64,000 bases of DNA from Patagioenas fasciata (lineage: Eukaryota; Chordata; Aves; Columbiformes; Columbidae): contig NC_092520.1 of assembly GCF_037038585.1 (NCBI RefSeq), positions 13,151,001 to 13,215,000 of the forward strand, given 5' to 3'. The translations under genes were made by a program, and so were the position numbers. Below the pieces are notes generated by a model. The model made no database searches. It saw only the letters and a program-made list of their open reading frames with translations, and was not told the DNA's origin. Positions 12,062-26,000 of this stretch are shown piece after piece. Within the stretch, counting starts at the first letter, position 1. Each line of letters opens with the position of its first letter.

Positions 12062-13859
12062 CTACAGAATCAAGGATAAAAACCAGTTGTTACTACAATT
12101 TACAGCAAAAGACATTCACCAAAAGCTATGCTGTTCCTGAAACTGTAGTAGCAATGAGAAGTCCCACTACATAATAACAGCCTCAAAATTTAAGGAGCTT
12201 TTTACTGACAAAATTGACAGAATCTATTCAGATTTTTAATAGAAAGTCTTTTCCAGTATGTTTGAATGACGATACACAGACCCTAAGAAGAATGTGAAAC
12301 TACATTTATCAAGTAAATAAAACTGTCCAGGAGCCAACCTCCTATCTTTAAGGCAAGTCTTGTAACTCAACTCTTTTCCCTCCTGAAAAGCAACATCCAG
12401 AAATGGCTGCCTACTGGGAATGACCCCTCTGTTATTCCCCAAATTGTATCTAGGTATCATCACCAGAAATGCTGGCTGACACGGACCACAGCATGCCTAG
12501 GGTGGTGTTGATCAGTAAATATTGATGAAGATGATGCACTGTGAATGATCCAACCCTCAGGAAGAGCCACATCCCTGCCATTAGCACCATCCTTTGCGAT
12601 CGGCCTGAGCAGCACTCCCGCTGGCCACCAAAACTGTCGGAAGGGCTAGTGTTAATGTTTCCCTGGTAGCATAAGGCCAACAGGTCTACCCTTCGATAAT
12701 TTAAGCACAATTAATGAAGCTCAGACAAATGCAGAAGTTTTCAGCAGCTCTCATTTAGAAACTACAGGAACTGGCACACCACCCGTATGTCCTAAAAATG
12801 AATCAGCTGATCCCCAAAGTCACTACTATCAGTTCTTCCGTGGCAAATGAGTGAAATGACTCTGACCAGCCTCAGCCTCAGAGACACCCTGTCAGCACAC
12901 ACCATGTTCAGTGTGGCCTGACAGAAGACCCCGCAATCCTAAACCACTGTGCCAAGAGTTCAATTTGGCCAACCAATGCCAAAAATATCCTGTATGATCA
13001 ACTGGGCCATCTTAAATCTGGTATTTGAAACTACGTTTATTCCTGCTTCAGCAAGACACACACACATCCACTAACCACAGACTAAAGACATACAAGATGT
13101 AAGAGAGACACATCTGCAGGGGTACATAAAGGCACCAGTCAAAGGCAGCCATCCTACCAACCAGAAGGTTGGATGTTAAAGGACGACAAGGAAACATTTT
13201 AAAGAATATTAAAAAGCAGAGGAAAAAAAAAAACTGTATTGATCCATATGGTTTTGCGATACACAAATAAAAGTCATTTATGCTCTACTTGCACTATTTG
13301 CTATTGTTTGATTTTTAATGAGATCACAAAACATGACTTCAGTCTTAAAATCCTAACACAGATTTGCCACTGAAAATAACATCCCATCAGGTAGCACACA
13401 GTTACTGCCGCTGAGCTGCTGCTCAGAAAAGAGTTAACGGGCAGGAACATCTCTAAAAAGCAGTGAGACAGTAACTAAGGCATAACCAGCCTGGGCTTCT
13501 TGACCAAGGGCTGCTGACACTTTCCAGTCATAGTGAGCCAGTCGGCGGCAGCTCAGCAAGGAACACACTCTGCCAGAGCCACCTGCTCTCAGAACTCACC
13601 TGTGTTAATTATATGTAACGGGCGGCGTCTATGGGTTCAGCTGAAGAAGCAGATACAACATGACCGCACCGTTTCATGAGACATCACAACTCCTGCCCGT
13701 CGGACCCCGACCCGCCGCCCTCTGCTGTTCTCAGCAGCGCTCCCCACAGGGCCCCGTTCGTGCCTCGGGCCCACGCAGAGACCCCACAGCAACCCCTGCC
13801 CCAGAGACCCACCGCAGCCCAGCCCAATCAAACGAACCCAGCGACTCCCCGGTACTCAC
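12062..13859 (-). other. CWC15: CWC15 first intron
   Basis: This intron separates the untranslated first exon from the start exon. It holds a short CA repeat at about 13,051-13,064 and a less AT-rich patch around 12,470-12,710. I saw no repeat family or RNA gene in it. Confidence 0.6.
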
Positions 13860-14370
13860 ACCGCAACCTCCTCCGGCCCTGCGCAACCAGGCCCTACCCC
13901 GCCACCATAATTCCGCCAAGCGCCCACAAGGCACCGCGCGGGAGACATAGACGACGCAGCGGAAGCCGCCGCCGAAGGAGGATTTACCATAGAGAGGACT
14001 GGAGAGACTGTCACGTGAAGGAGGGGAGCTTGTCCGTCATGATGGCTACCGAGGCGGAAGTGAGCGCGGTGACAGCGTTGCTGCCTGTGTAGCAATGGTG
14101 ACCTCCTCCCCTCCTCCTGCTTCTCCTCAGAGCGGGGGTGGGCGAACCCAGCTCGGAACAGATAGCTTGGGGCGCCTGTCCTGCGGGACCGCGGTTGACC
14201 TGGAGAAGGGCCTTGCCCTAAGGTGCTACCAGGCTGTGGTCCTGTGCTGCTACTGCTTGGGAAGGGCCCACTCGGTGGTCTGTGAACGCCGCGGGGCTCG
14301 ACCTGGTGCTGTGAGGAGAAGCCGGGGCACAGGCAGCCAGAGAGGGAGGGCCGCACTACAACCATAGCTG
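13640..14370. promoter_or_regulatory. CpG-island promoter of CWC15, possibly bidirectional
   Basis: This is a GC- and CpG-rich block without a clear TATA box. Motifs visible by eye are a palindromic E-box TCACGTGA at 14,011-14,018 (USF/TFE type), an ETS-like GCGGAAGTG at 14,054-14,062, a second GCGGAAG near 13,959, and a YY1-like ATGATGGCTAC near 14,039. This is a typical housekeeping layout for a spliceosome gene. On the plus strand a good donor (GGG|GTGAGC, about 14,383) follows the island, so a divergent non-coding transcript is possible. I recognise no protein on that side. Confidence 0.65.
13860..13990 (-). other. CWC15: CWC15 non-coding first exon (5' UTR), approximate upstream end
   Basis: A strong minus-strand donor GGT|GTGAGT lies at 13,859-13,854 inside the CpG island, and the start exon at 12,053 has an acceptor a few bases before its ATG. 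An untranslated first exon ending at 13,860 is therefore the simplest model. The transcription start cannot be read directly, so the right-hand boundary is an estimate. Confidence 0.6.
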
Positions 14371-14540
14371 TAACCTGCTGGGGTGAGCCACTGATGAGCC
14401 TTTTCTCACAAATTAGCTCATGAATAGACTGGCAAGTTGGGTATCTCAGAGGAGCCTGCCCAGAGGCTGCTGGGTTGGCATAGGAGGCTGGGAAAAGGGT
14501 GATGTATGAGTGATGTGAAACAGCATTTCATGGGTAAAAA

Positions 14541-14729
14541 CTCTGAGGGTGCCAGAGCCCTGGAACAGGCTGCCCAGAGAGGTTGTGGAGTCTCCTTCTC
14601 TGGAGACATTCAAACCCACCTGGACACATTTATGTGTGATCTGCTCTGGTGAACCTGCTTTAGCAGGTGGGTTGGAATAGATGATCTCCAGAGGTCCCTT
14701 CTAAACACAACCATTCTGTGATGCTATGG
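14541..14729 (+). mobile_element. CR1 3'-end fragment
   Basis: The segment begins in the conserved CR1 stretch about 190 bases from the 3' end (G-A-A-C-A-G-G-C-T-G-C-C-C-A-G-A-G-A-G-G) and runs through the TGGAATAGATGATCTCCAGAGG block to a decayed tail (ATTCTGTGATGCTATG). It is 5' truncated, as usual for CR1. Further similarity may extend left to about 14,450 but is too weak to assert. Confidence 0.85.
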
Positions 14730-17330
14730 GTTCAAAGTGCTCACCCTGGGTGTCAATGGGGGGGGTGGGGGGTGGAGCTAGAATGATGAGGGAACAGCCA
14801 CAGAGGAGGGAAAGGGTTAAGGAGACAGGGTTGGGATCCTTGTGGGGAAAAGACAAAAACAAGGCAGGTGGAGGGAGTGCCCATCAGTCACTTTCTTTGC
14901 CCAGAGGCCTGTATTAGCAACATTATCTTGAGCACCACAGTCAGCAAGTCCCCTCACAAAGAAATTTACGTTATGTATATTCATTGCTGTCTCTGTAAAG
15001 AAGCCAAACTGTAAATGAGCATCATTCGGGCATTAAATTCCCGCTTTTACAATGCAGTTTCTTTCCTGTATTTGCTTTTGCTTTTAGATGCATCTTCTTA
15101 TCAAAGTTCGGCAAATCCACATGAGGGCATGTGAAGCAAAAGGCTCTTCGATATATCTGCAGGTTAACACGGCCTTTTCCTGAGCGTGCAATTTAGAAGA
15201 GAGCCCACAAGAGGTCCCCAAAGAGATTTTTCTCCAGAGAGCTACAGCAACAATGTAAATCACACCATTTGGGTCAGGGAGTTGTCAGAGAAAGCGCTTG
15301 GAAGAAGGGGGCTCTTGGCATACAAAGAAAGCAATTATTTTAAGCAGTTTGTCATGAATGTAAAGCTTTACTAAGAAGTCAGGTAAATAGTAATAATAAT
15401 CACAGTGTCATTTCCTAAGACCTACACCTGTCAGTAACCGAGTAATGACTGCTGCATTTTCTTATCTGCAAGCCTTGTTCCGCACCCCGTGAAATGGGTT
15501 TATGATTGATTCCAATACAGGCAGTTTAAACGCAAGATCAAACCTCGCAGAGGAGCCTGGTATTGTTGGGCTGCAGATCGCAGTAGCCTGAAATCAGCAC
15601 ATCATCTTGTGATGGTGGGTGTTACTCATAGATTGTAAATCTGTGGACTTTAAATCAGGATGAGCCACTATGCTAATTTAACTGTCTTGGTGCAGCTAGT
15701 TCGCTCAGTACCACGTCCTGAGGGCAGTGCCTGCTGTTCAGTTTTACTGTCTGGCTGGCGAAAGGTATCAAGTCCTGATTAAAGAATTAAAAAACTGAAG
15801 AGAGTTCTGCTGTTGGGTAAGAGCAAATGGCAAGCGTTCTCTGCATGGAGGATTATTTGAAGATGAAAGCTAAAAAACCTAGCACAGTCTCTGCTCTGAA
15901 CAGGTATAATGATTCTTTGAATAATAAAGTGGCTCAGTATCTTTGGCCAAAATTATTCCCACAACCCAAAGGTGCTTCCCTTCCCCCAACTTGTGTGTAT
16001 CAAAGTGAAGTACAAATAGTTACAGATGTGTTTTATGCTCAAATATTTTGTTTCCTTAGAAGACTTGGGTACCAAAGAAGGATATTGGAAGAGTGGAGGT
16101 GCTTGAGTCCAGACTCCTGAAGATCCCTACTCAGTCTTGAGGCAGAGGCACCAAACCTCCACAAGTCCACAACATTTGGTTTTCAAGTTCTCTAAATATG
16201 CAGTTTTGCCTAAAATAGAACTTGTTTAGGCTTAATTTAGGTCTAAGAAGTTTAGCTTCATGCTCTCACTAGGACCTAATAGAAACATCCCTCAGCTCAA
16301 GTGCTCCAAGAGCTTTCATCCAGCACTGTTGTCAGGGCATGTCCAGCACTCGTGGATGTCACTACCAGCCTCTCAGCCCCTCCAGGCACATCCTGGAGCC
16401 TGTTTCTGAGCAGGGCTGACCCCGCATGTGGAGATGCAGTCAGGCAGCTCTAGGCCGCTTTTGCGTTTGGGGATGTTCTCCCCATGGTTTTGAAGCAGAC
16501 TGGCTGAGTGTAAGGGCAGGTTCATTGAGAAAGAGAACTCGTAGGTACAAGGGAGCACCAGTCAAGTCCAGTGGTACAGGCAGCACATGGGAATTCCTGG
16601 ATTATGCATTAAAATGTCATCATATAACGTAAACAAGCAGACAATGACAAAACCCCAGGTCTTCCCCCTTCCCATGGCTGCTCTAATCACAACGCAGCTC
16701 AAGGCTGATTACTTATTTCTTCCTGAGGTACGCTAAACCTTGGATCTCTTTGCAGACAGGAACTGGCACCAGGGATGTACCCTCTGTTGTTCCTTTGCTT
16801 AGTGATTTGGCTGTGGCAGTTCCTAGAAAGGTGTTCTGTACCGCAGGGAAAGCATGAAAAGTGGGAGAAGTCACCACTTCCCTTGATCATTTCCTCCAGT
16901 GATTAATTATCCTCACAGTTTAAAACGGACCCTTATTTTTAATTTCACTTGGCTTTATTCCCAACCATGAGTGCCTGTTGTGCTTTTCTCTGGTAATTTT
17001 AAAAGCCTGTTTTCTCACCAGGTATTTATACTTTGTAATCTACTCTTCCAGCTGCCTTTGGATAAGGTGAGCAGACTGGACTCTTCCAGTCTCTTAGAAT
17101 CATTTCCTTCCTCCCTCCAATAATTTGAGGGCTTTTTCTTGCTCTCTATCCAATTTATCAACATCAAAGATGAAAGAACAGTTTCAGAACCAGCTCCACT
17201 AAAGTGAACTAGAGAGAGAAAATAACTTTCCTCCCCCAGCTCTCTGCATGGTTGTTTATCTGTCTGAGAATCACACTGGCCTTTTTCCTCATACCCCTAC
17301 AGGTGCTTGAGTCTATCTGTATGTCCATGG
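14730..17330. other. Intergenic, no gene recognised
   Basis: The stretch holds a G-run at 14,758-14,772 and mixed unique-looking sequence. A 97-codon plus-strand open frame at 15,827-16,120 matches no family I know. No exon, RNA gene or repeat element was identified. Confidence 0.5.
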
Positions 17331-18377
<1,047 letters not shown>

Positions 18378-21300
18378 TTCTTTCTGGATTATAAAATTCT
18401 GTGTAGTCTTTGCACTACAATGAATTAATGTGTTTGGCTGTGTTAAAAGTGTCTGTCTTGAAAAGAAATCCCTCACTGGTGTCACTGCCATGGCCTCTTA
18501 GCTACCATCCCAAATTCTTTATGCTACCTGCACATATTCTCAGTACAATTTTATATCTGCTTGTTGATCACACCAGGAGACAAATATTCTGTGGTTCTCT
18601 CAGTGCTCTAGGTGCGGCTCTCACCCAAGTGCTGGTCCTTCTCTGAGATGATTATTGCAAGACTGCAAAAAACATCGCGTCCTGAAAGAGAACAGAAACA
18701 TTTATAGAAACCTCGTGCCTGCTTGGAACCTTGTTAATGTTTTTCTCATCTACTTCTTGGCCTGTAGCGTTATAAAGAATGCTTATGTTCCTAATGGACT
18801 TTATAAACACCCTCTCAGCCTTGCCAATGCAGGGATTTTTTACCCATTTCCTGTACCATTTTTCTGTTCTGTAAAGCTTCTCACATATACTCTTTGCTAT
18901 CTAGTTCCCCTTTCTTCTGTCTGTAACCTTACTCTTAATCATTGCTTTTCACTGGTTGTTTCTGAATCCACATGGGAATTTAGTTGAGGCAATTTTCTTT
19001 CCTGAATTTTTGAGTCTCCCACTGTTGGCTCTGGGCCTGTCTTCTGCCCACCCTTGAAGCACAGCATCAGGGTGTGCAACCATCTCCTCTTGCAAAGCAG
19101 CATGGTACTGTGAACACAAGCATTTTCCTTGAGCAGGGCAGAGGTTCTGTGCCAGAATGAATATGTGATTTTTGCCCTTGCCTCCCTGCCTGTAAGTGCC
19201 CGCCTCTTGCAGCCCAGGGCACAGCTTGCGTGGGCTGAGCAGCCATAAATCCCATTTCTGCTCTGGGGAGGCTGCAGCACGTTTCCTCCCTCGGGACAGC
19301 ATGTGCTTTGAAGGATCCTGCCTGTCGCTGGGCTACAGACAAGGAAGGGCACAGGGAACTGTCAGGAGTGGAGGCTTCATGCAGGAATGCTCAGCATCCC
19401 AACAGCAGCCTTAAAAGAAGTTTGTGGGAAGTTGCTGTTTCCTTCATTGGGAATAGAATAGAGGCCGGGCAAGGCTGTGACTCAGGCGGTGAGTCAGCCT
19501 GGGGCTGCTTTCCGATGAGGCCATCCTGGCTGTTTAGCTCTCGGTCACACCCTCCCTGCTGCTGTGGGACAGTAAAAACCTTGTGCTGCTGCTTCCCTGT
19601 GCTCACGAAGTCATCCCAGCACTTCACCTCTTCCCTGCCACCTCCCACTGCATCATCTCTCCAGCTTTCTGCTCCTGTGCTCCAGCCCATCCCTTGACCG
19701 CCTTTGTGCCTTCAGTGCTCTGGTCCTGGGTGGATTTACCAGGTGTGAACTCCTGCTCTGCAGCAGGGAGACACCTGTGACCTGGTCACAAGGGAGAGAA
19801 GATCCTGGGAGAGAGCGGGAATTAATTCCCTGCAAGAAAAGGCACAGGATGAGGACCCGATCTGGATCCCGCCCCAGGCGGTGATGACCATCACCAGACA
19901 CTGCAGACTGTGGCTTCTTTACCAGCCATTAAACCAGCTGGACCAGTGCTGCAGGTCTGACATGCTGGTTTTGAATGCATGTTCTGTTTACTCTGTCCTT
20001 TCCCGCCTGCTTCCCCATGCTGACAGCTCTCCACTGAGATCCCAGCGCTCTTTCAATGTGAGACGTGATGTCAACCAAAAAGCACTTGGGGACTTGGGGA
20101 GGGAGGGTTCTGGAGGAACAAGTGAGAGACACAGCTCATGCTTCTTGGCCCCACTGAGTTTCATGGAAGCTCTCTTGTTCCAACCAAATCAATTTTATTT
20201 AGAGCTTGGACAAAGCAAATAATTTTAGCCATGCAGTATTTACATCCAGGCAAGCAGCCAGGACATACCTCTGCATGGATGCATCCACTGTTAGGCAAAA
20301 ATTTCCTACTGTTTTATTTATTAGTCAAAGATTCCTACTAATAGCTAAGCTAATTTTATCCTTTTCTTAATGCTGGCTGACGATGACTCAGTCTGGCTGG
20401 GAGGAGTCTCGGTAGCTCAGAGCTCAGACTCTGAAAAGCCAGCGTTACACGGAAGGAAGGGCCGGCTGTCCATGCACCACAGTGGCTCTGGCTTTGGACT
20501 TGTGTGTTTTCCTTCTGTCTTCTCCATACAAATATGGAACAAAGAAACCAGTGAAGTGTTCAACCAGAGAGTGGAGATGCTCTTGTCTCTCTAAGAGTCA
20601 GCTGCAGCTCTAACTTTCAGCAACAGCATCAGGAGCTGGTACCCATACTACTCTACAAGTTTTTTCTCTGTTTCAGCTCTTCATCAATATTTTCTGTCTG
20701 AGTCAGTCCTCAATTTACATTCTGTTCTCCCTTAACTTTAGGATTACTCTCACAGGGCTTCAGGCAAGTGAGGTGTCTAATGCAGGCAAATCTTTAAAGC
20801 TCCTTTTCTCTTCAGTGGACGGTGACAGGTTCATCTGGGAGGTGATCGCTCACTTGTCTTGAGCAAGCCTGGAAAATCCTGCTCTGTATTTCCTTGGTAT
20901 GTTATATAGGCAGGCAGAAGATGTTGCGGTTACCAGGTAAAACAATACAAGCAGTTTTGTTCCAAAGGTGAGATTAGGTTAGATGAGATGCTTCTGGATT
21001 TAAAATGTCTGTTACTGAAAGCTTTGAGATGCAGCTAAGTACTTTTTATAAATGGGGCTGTAAGGAATAGAGCAGCCAGTGTGAAAACACAGACTCTGCT
21101 TATTTATCTCAAGTGTCCAAACCAGGTATACAAGAGTTTATAAGTAAACCAGCTAAGTAGCACCCTGACCAAGTTAAAACCCAACTCAGGTTCCTTTCCA
21201 GCAATGTCCGAGTAGCGCAGTCCTCAAACTCATTGAAAAGATCAGCTGTAGGATCAATCCCCACCTCCTCCGAAGACGCCATAGAATGTATCGTGTTTTC

Positions 21301-22633
21301 CTACTGAAGAGGATTCTATTTGCTATTGGCCAGTGGTGAGTTCTCTTAACCACTGTGATAACTTTTAGGTATCCTTAGTTATCCTTTAGTGGCTTTATCC
21401 ATATTAACTTTTAGTTATCCTTTAGTTACTGAACTAGCCCACTGCGCACAGGGTTTGCCAAGTAGCGAGGCAGTTCTGGCTTTGGAAGAGTCTCAGCCAC
21501 TCTCATTGTTTCCTTCAGACGTGGGCAGCAGCGAGTTTACTCTGATTCAAATGAAAACAAAGAACAACAGCTTGGAAAACAATGAACTCCTGACCCACAA
21601 GTGGGACCAACCAGGTTCATTCTCCTTTAGTTCTTGATTGCAAATTCAGAGCATTTTAGCTGCTGAGGCCTCGAGGGAGCCTTTTCCTTACGTGGGGCTT
21701 TGTCAGTGCAGAGGGCTGGCACTCAGGAAACTGGTATTTGCTCCCCAACACTGCCACTAGCCTGGGGAACTTGAAAAATTGACCCCCTCTCCCCAGGTCC
21801 TGCACTTGTCATTCTTTATGAAAACATGGATAATGGACCAAAGGCTTTTGCACTGTGATTTGTAGATGCAACATCCCATATAAAAGCAGGGTATGAAACT
21901 TGATTTCCTGTATTACAAAGTCCGGAGGGCTTTGCCGTGTAATTTTACCATCAGAACCATCACCTCTGAGCTAGACTTGTACACCGGGTCCTGCTGCAGG
22001 GCGCAGACTGGGGATGAGGCGGGCTTCTTCTAAAAGATCAGCAACCATGACTGAAGCCCTTCCTGAGTGAGATGAACCTGGCAGAACTTGTTCATTTCCT
22101 GGGTTTTGATCTCTGTTTTGGGTTTGGACATTGGAGCAGGAGGTGTTGAGCTGGAGTTTAAGTGGTTTGTGCTGGGTAGGAGTATCAAAACCTGATTAGC
22201 AGCGTTGGTTGGTTCAGGATTTGTGGTGGCAAATTCCTGCATCTGGAGCTCCATGGTGGGTGTAAGCAAAGCCCTACCTGCAGAAGCAGGAGGCCTTTTG
22301 AACAGGGCATTTCATGCTCCCCTGTAGACTTGGGGCCCGGTGAGAAGGTGTGTGCTGCAACACCTTCTGCAGACGAGCCTTGTCTTGGCAAGACTCTTTC
22401 TGTTTCAGTATCATTGCTGCTGAGGATTAGTAACTGAAACCGAACTTTGCATTCCCCTCCCTCCCTTTCCTGCTCTCCTTGCCCTGTCACCTGCCATGAG
22501 AATGGCACAAGCAGCCACATCTCATGCCTGTCCCTGCAAAAACAGGCAGGTGAAGCACATCGACCTCATTGCTCCTACCCAGTACTACTTTAGAGTGCCC
22601 TTAGTAGCTTTTTTTTCTTTTTTTCAGCACGAG
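18378..22633. other. Intergenic, no gene recognised
   Basis: No CR1, LTR or recognisable exon was seen. The stretch around 19,000-19,900 is moderately GC-rich and open in several frames on both strands, without a family match. A small partial duplication (TTAGTTATCCTTTAG) sits at about 21,375-21,428. Confidence 0.5.
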
Positions 22634-23024
22634 TCTGATGAGGAGCAGCTGAGGGAGCTGGGGCTGTGCAGCCTGGAGAAAAGGAGGCTGAGGGGAGACC
22701 TTATCGCTGTCTACAACTACCTGAAAGGAGGTTGTAGCATGGAGGGTGTTGGTCCCTTCTCCTGAGTAACAAGCGATTGTATGACGGGAAATGGCCTCAG
22801 GTTGTGCCAGGGGAGGTTTAGATTGGATATTAGGAAAAACTTATTCATGGAAAGGGTTGTCAGGCATTGGAACAGGCTGCCCAGGGAAGTGGTTGAGTCA
22901 CCATCCCTGGAGGTGTTTAAAATATGTGTAAATTAGGTTCTTAGGAACCTGGTTTAGTGCCAGTGTTAGGTTAACAGTTGGACTTGATGATCTTGAAGGT
23001 TTCTTCCAGCCAAAATTATTCTGT
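22634..23024 (+). mobile_element. CR1 3' fragment, about 390 bases
   Basis: The copy runs from the GAGCAGCTGAGGGAGCTGGG block through GGAGACCTTATCGCTGTCTA, the GGCATTGGAACAGGCTGCCC block and TGGACTTGATGATCTTGAAG to a decayed tail (AATTATTCTGT). It shares the subfamily-specific stretch CAACTACCTGAAAGGAGG with the copy at 41,946-42,280. It is 5' truncated. Confidence 0.88.
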
Positions 23025-26000
23025 TTTGCCATCCTTGTAGGTAAAATTTTAAGCAGAAATAGAGGGAGGTGTCCCGGTCCTTTGCAAAGTGCTGCGTCCC
23101 ACTGGTGGGGAGTCCCACCATAGCACCACGGATGCGCGGCTGCAGAGGGAAGCACTGATGGAGCTGGTGCCTGTGGGGGTAGGGCTTGCACAGGAATGTT
23201 TGGCGTGTGATGAATGCTCTTTCTGCACTATTCGCATCTCTCCTCGCTTCAAGTTTTCATTGCATTGGAGCCTGCCTACTCCAACAACTCCAGCTCCTGT
23301 GGTTTTTCCCAGCTCTGAGCTCTATAAACTGTGCTAGGTAGGCTTCAAAGCACTCCACACCAGCTGGAGTGCTATGCAGTTAGAAACACCAGGAGTGGTT
23401 ATGCACTGCCTTGTGCTGGGGGAAGGGCAGAGGGCTGGAGTGCTCCCCAGGGGGTTCTGGTTCATTTGGGTGCTGCACCATATTGTAGCATGGGCACAGG
23501 GGCTGCTGCTGAGGGAGACCATAAGTAGTGTGGTCCTGCCACTCTGCTGTCAGTGTGACTAGAAGCACTGCTGCTTTCGTTTTTTAGAGGAAATGCTTTG
23601 TCCTGGCTGTTGTACACCGATGCTGTTCTGGGAACTCTAAGGGGAGAACCTGTGCCCTGTACTCATGGCAGCGATGGGATCCTGGGACTGGTGATTGTGT
23701 TTTTCCCATCTGAATCTTTCCCCAGGCATTACCTGCCAAGAAGAAACACATGTGGAAAATATGATATTACGTTCACGCCCAGCAGCAGTTGCAATACCTA
23801 TTTCAGTAGCAAGGCCAAGGCCTGAAAGGAGCATGGAGAAAGTTCTGCTTGCTCTTCCCTTGCACAGCCAACCCACTTGATTTTTCAGGGGCTAAATCCC
23901 TGTGGTGGCAGCAGTATGTTAAGTCCTGCCCAAGGTTTGTCTGACCAGCTGTGGACATCCTGGACTCATTTTACAGCTTGCGCAGATACAGAGGCAGATC
24001 TGGAAGGTGCCATGTCGTCCTCGCCTGGCCATGTAGGATGATGCAAATCACACCCTTGCAGTGCCCGCTCCCCTGCTTTGGCTGTGGGGATGACTGGGAT
24101 CCATGTGGGCATCTCCAGTGCCAATCCAAGCGGCACGAAGGGGGCTGGAGCTGGGAGGCAGCTGGAACTTCACCTCCATCTATTGGGTCCGGCCAAACCC
24201 TTAATGTAGAGCATCTCACTCCTCCCACTCCTTGGTTCCAAAACACAGTGGTGTTACTGGAGCCAGGCAGTCCTGGGTGCGGCTGCTATCTTGCCTCTTG
24301 ATTAAAGCTTCTGGATCCTGCCAGCAGGTTTAGCTTTCTCAAGGATCATGGCTTTCTCATTCCTCCATCTGAGATGATGCAAGCCTAACAAGTCTGTACC
24401 TTTCATTTTGTTCCCACTCATCAGTCTTCTGTCAATGCAGGCTGTCAGGAGCTGTCTCACCTTGCCTTCACCCAGCACAGTGAGCTCTCAGCTTTGACTG
24501 AATTGCACCGCACTTTGAAAAAATAAAATATAACAAATAATAACAAGTCACTAATAATATCTAGAACAAAAGCATGCAAGTGGGTAACTTTCCTGTCCAA
24601 ACCAGATTTAAGGTGTGAAAGAACTGTTGTGGCTCTGACCAACTGACAATCTGTAAACCAAAGGCCATTACATTTGAAGCATCAATTCTTTTATTTTAGT
24701 TGTTACTGTGTTAAAAAGCATCTCTTGACTGAAAGAATGAAAGTGTTGGAGCTTTCAGCAGATCTCTAGTTAACTTGTTTTGATAGTTAATAATTTGCAC
24801 TATTAAAAATGTTGCCTTTTATTATTAATCTAAATCTATCGCACTTCTGCTGTCAAGCACAGGATTGTTGTGCTTGTTTCTAACAGCCTGAAGATGAAGA
24901 GATCTCTTGAATCTGAAGGCTGAGATACAATGCCAAAGGACGTAGCCTCTGGATTTCACTTATTCAGTATTTATGGCATGCATTTGTCCTTCATGGTTTA
25001 CAAGGTGTCTGTCAGACTCCCATTGTACAAGTTATTGCACAAACCCAGAACTGGTCCCTGTCCTAATGGTGTTATCACCCAGAGCACCGTGTGTTTGGGT
25101 GCTTCAGCATTCCCAGTCGTCACCCTCTTCGTCTGACTGTGCACCACAGACAACCTCTTCCATGATTTTATGTTTTTAAATCCCCTGATTTTTTCCAGTC
25201 TTCGGATTTCAGCTATAACACCACTTCAAGCCATTCACTGGCTGCTGTGGTTGGAGACTGTGAGTGCAGGCAGGAGGAACAGCAAATGAGGGAGCAGAGG
25301 AGCAGATCAGCATCCCAGGCAGTTCGAGGTGGTCAGTTGCCTCTCGCTGACCCACTCTTGTTTGTGAGCATCATGGCAGAAGCTGAGCAACAAAGCAGCA
25401 CTGTGCTTCCTCACAGAACTGGGGCACTGTGGGGAAGACGTGCAGACATCTGTGTGAACACCTAACAAGCAGGCAACAGAGACTGGCATCAAGACCTGCT
25501 TTAAAGGGGGTACCAAAATCCCAACTAATGATGCTAAGATCTTCCCCAAAGAGTTTATTGTCCTTCTGCCCTCCCAGCCCTCAAATCTCTCAGTTTTAGC
25601 AGGAAAATTGTTTCACTCCTACTTTTCTCCCTAGCTCAGCACTGGGCTCCTTTCCCAGACCAAGTTCTTAGGCTAATTTTAAAAAGAGCCTCTTTCCCCA
25701 TGAGAAAGAGAGGAGGCAGATGTGCTCTCTGACATGCCATATCATGTCTGCTGGCACTGCCGTGCTCCAAGCCCATCTCTGGTATCTCCACTGAATCAGA
25801 CAGTGTCTCTCCAGTGGAACTGCTTGCCCTTGGGGACACTTTCTTCTTCTTTTCCTTCTCAGAAGAATGGGACAGTCACATACAGCACCACAGTCCTGCC
25901 CAGAGGTCGTGGTAGGAGACAGGAGATCCGGCCTGCAAAAATATTTGGAGTCAAGAATGTTTTGAAAGACTGGACTAGAGGGGTCAGGCATGCGAGGAGA

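Noticed and set aside
13676-14365. Open frames of 138 and 169 codons in the CWC15 CpG island
   Set aside because: They overlap on opposite strands, are rich in Pro/Arg/Ser/Gly as expected from CpG-island composition, and cover the promoter and untranslated exon.
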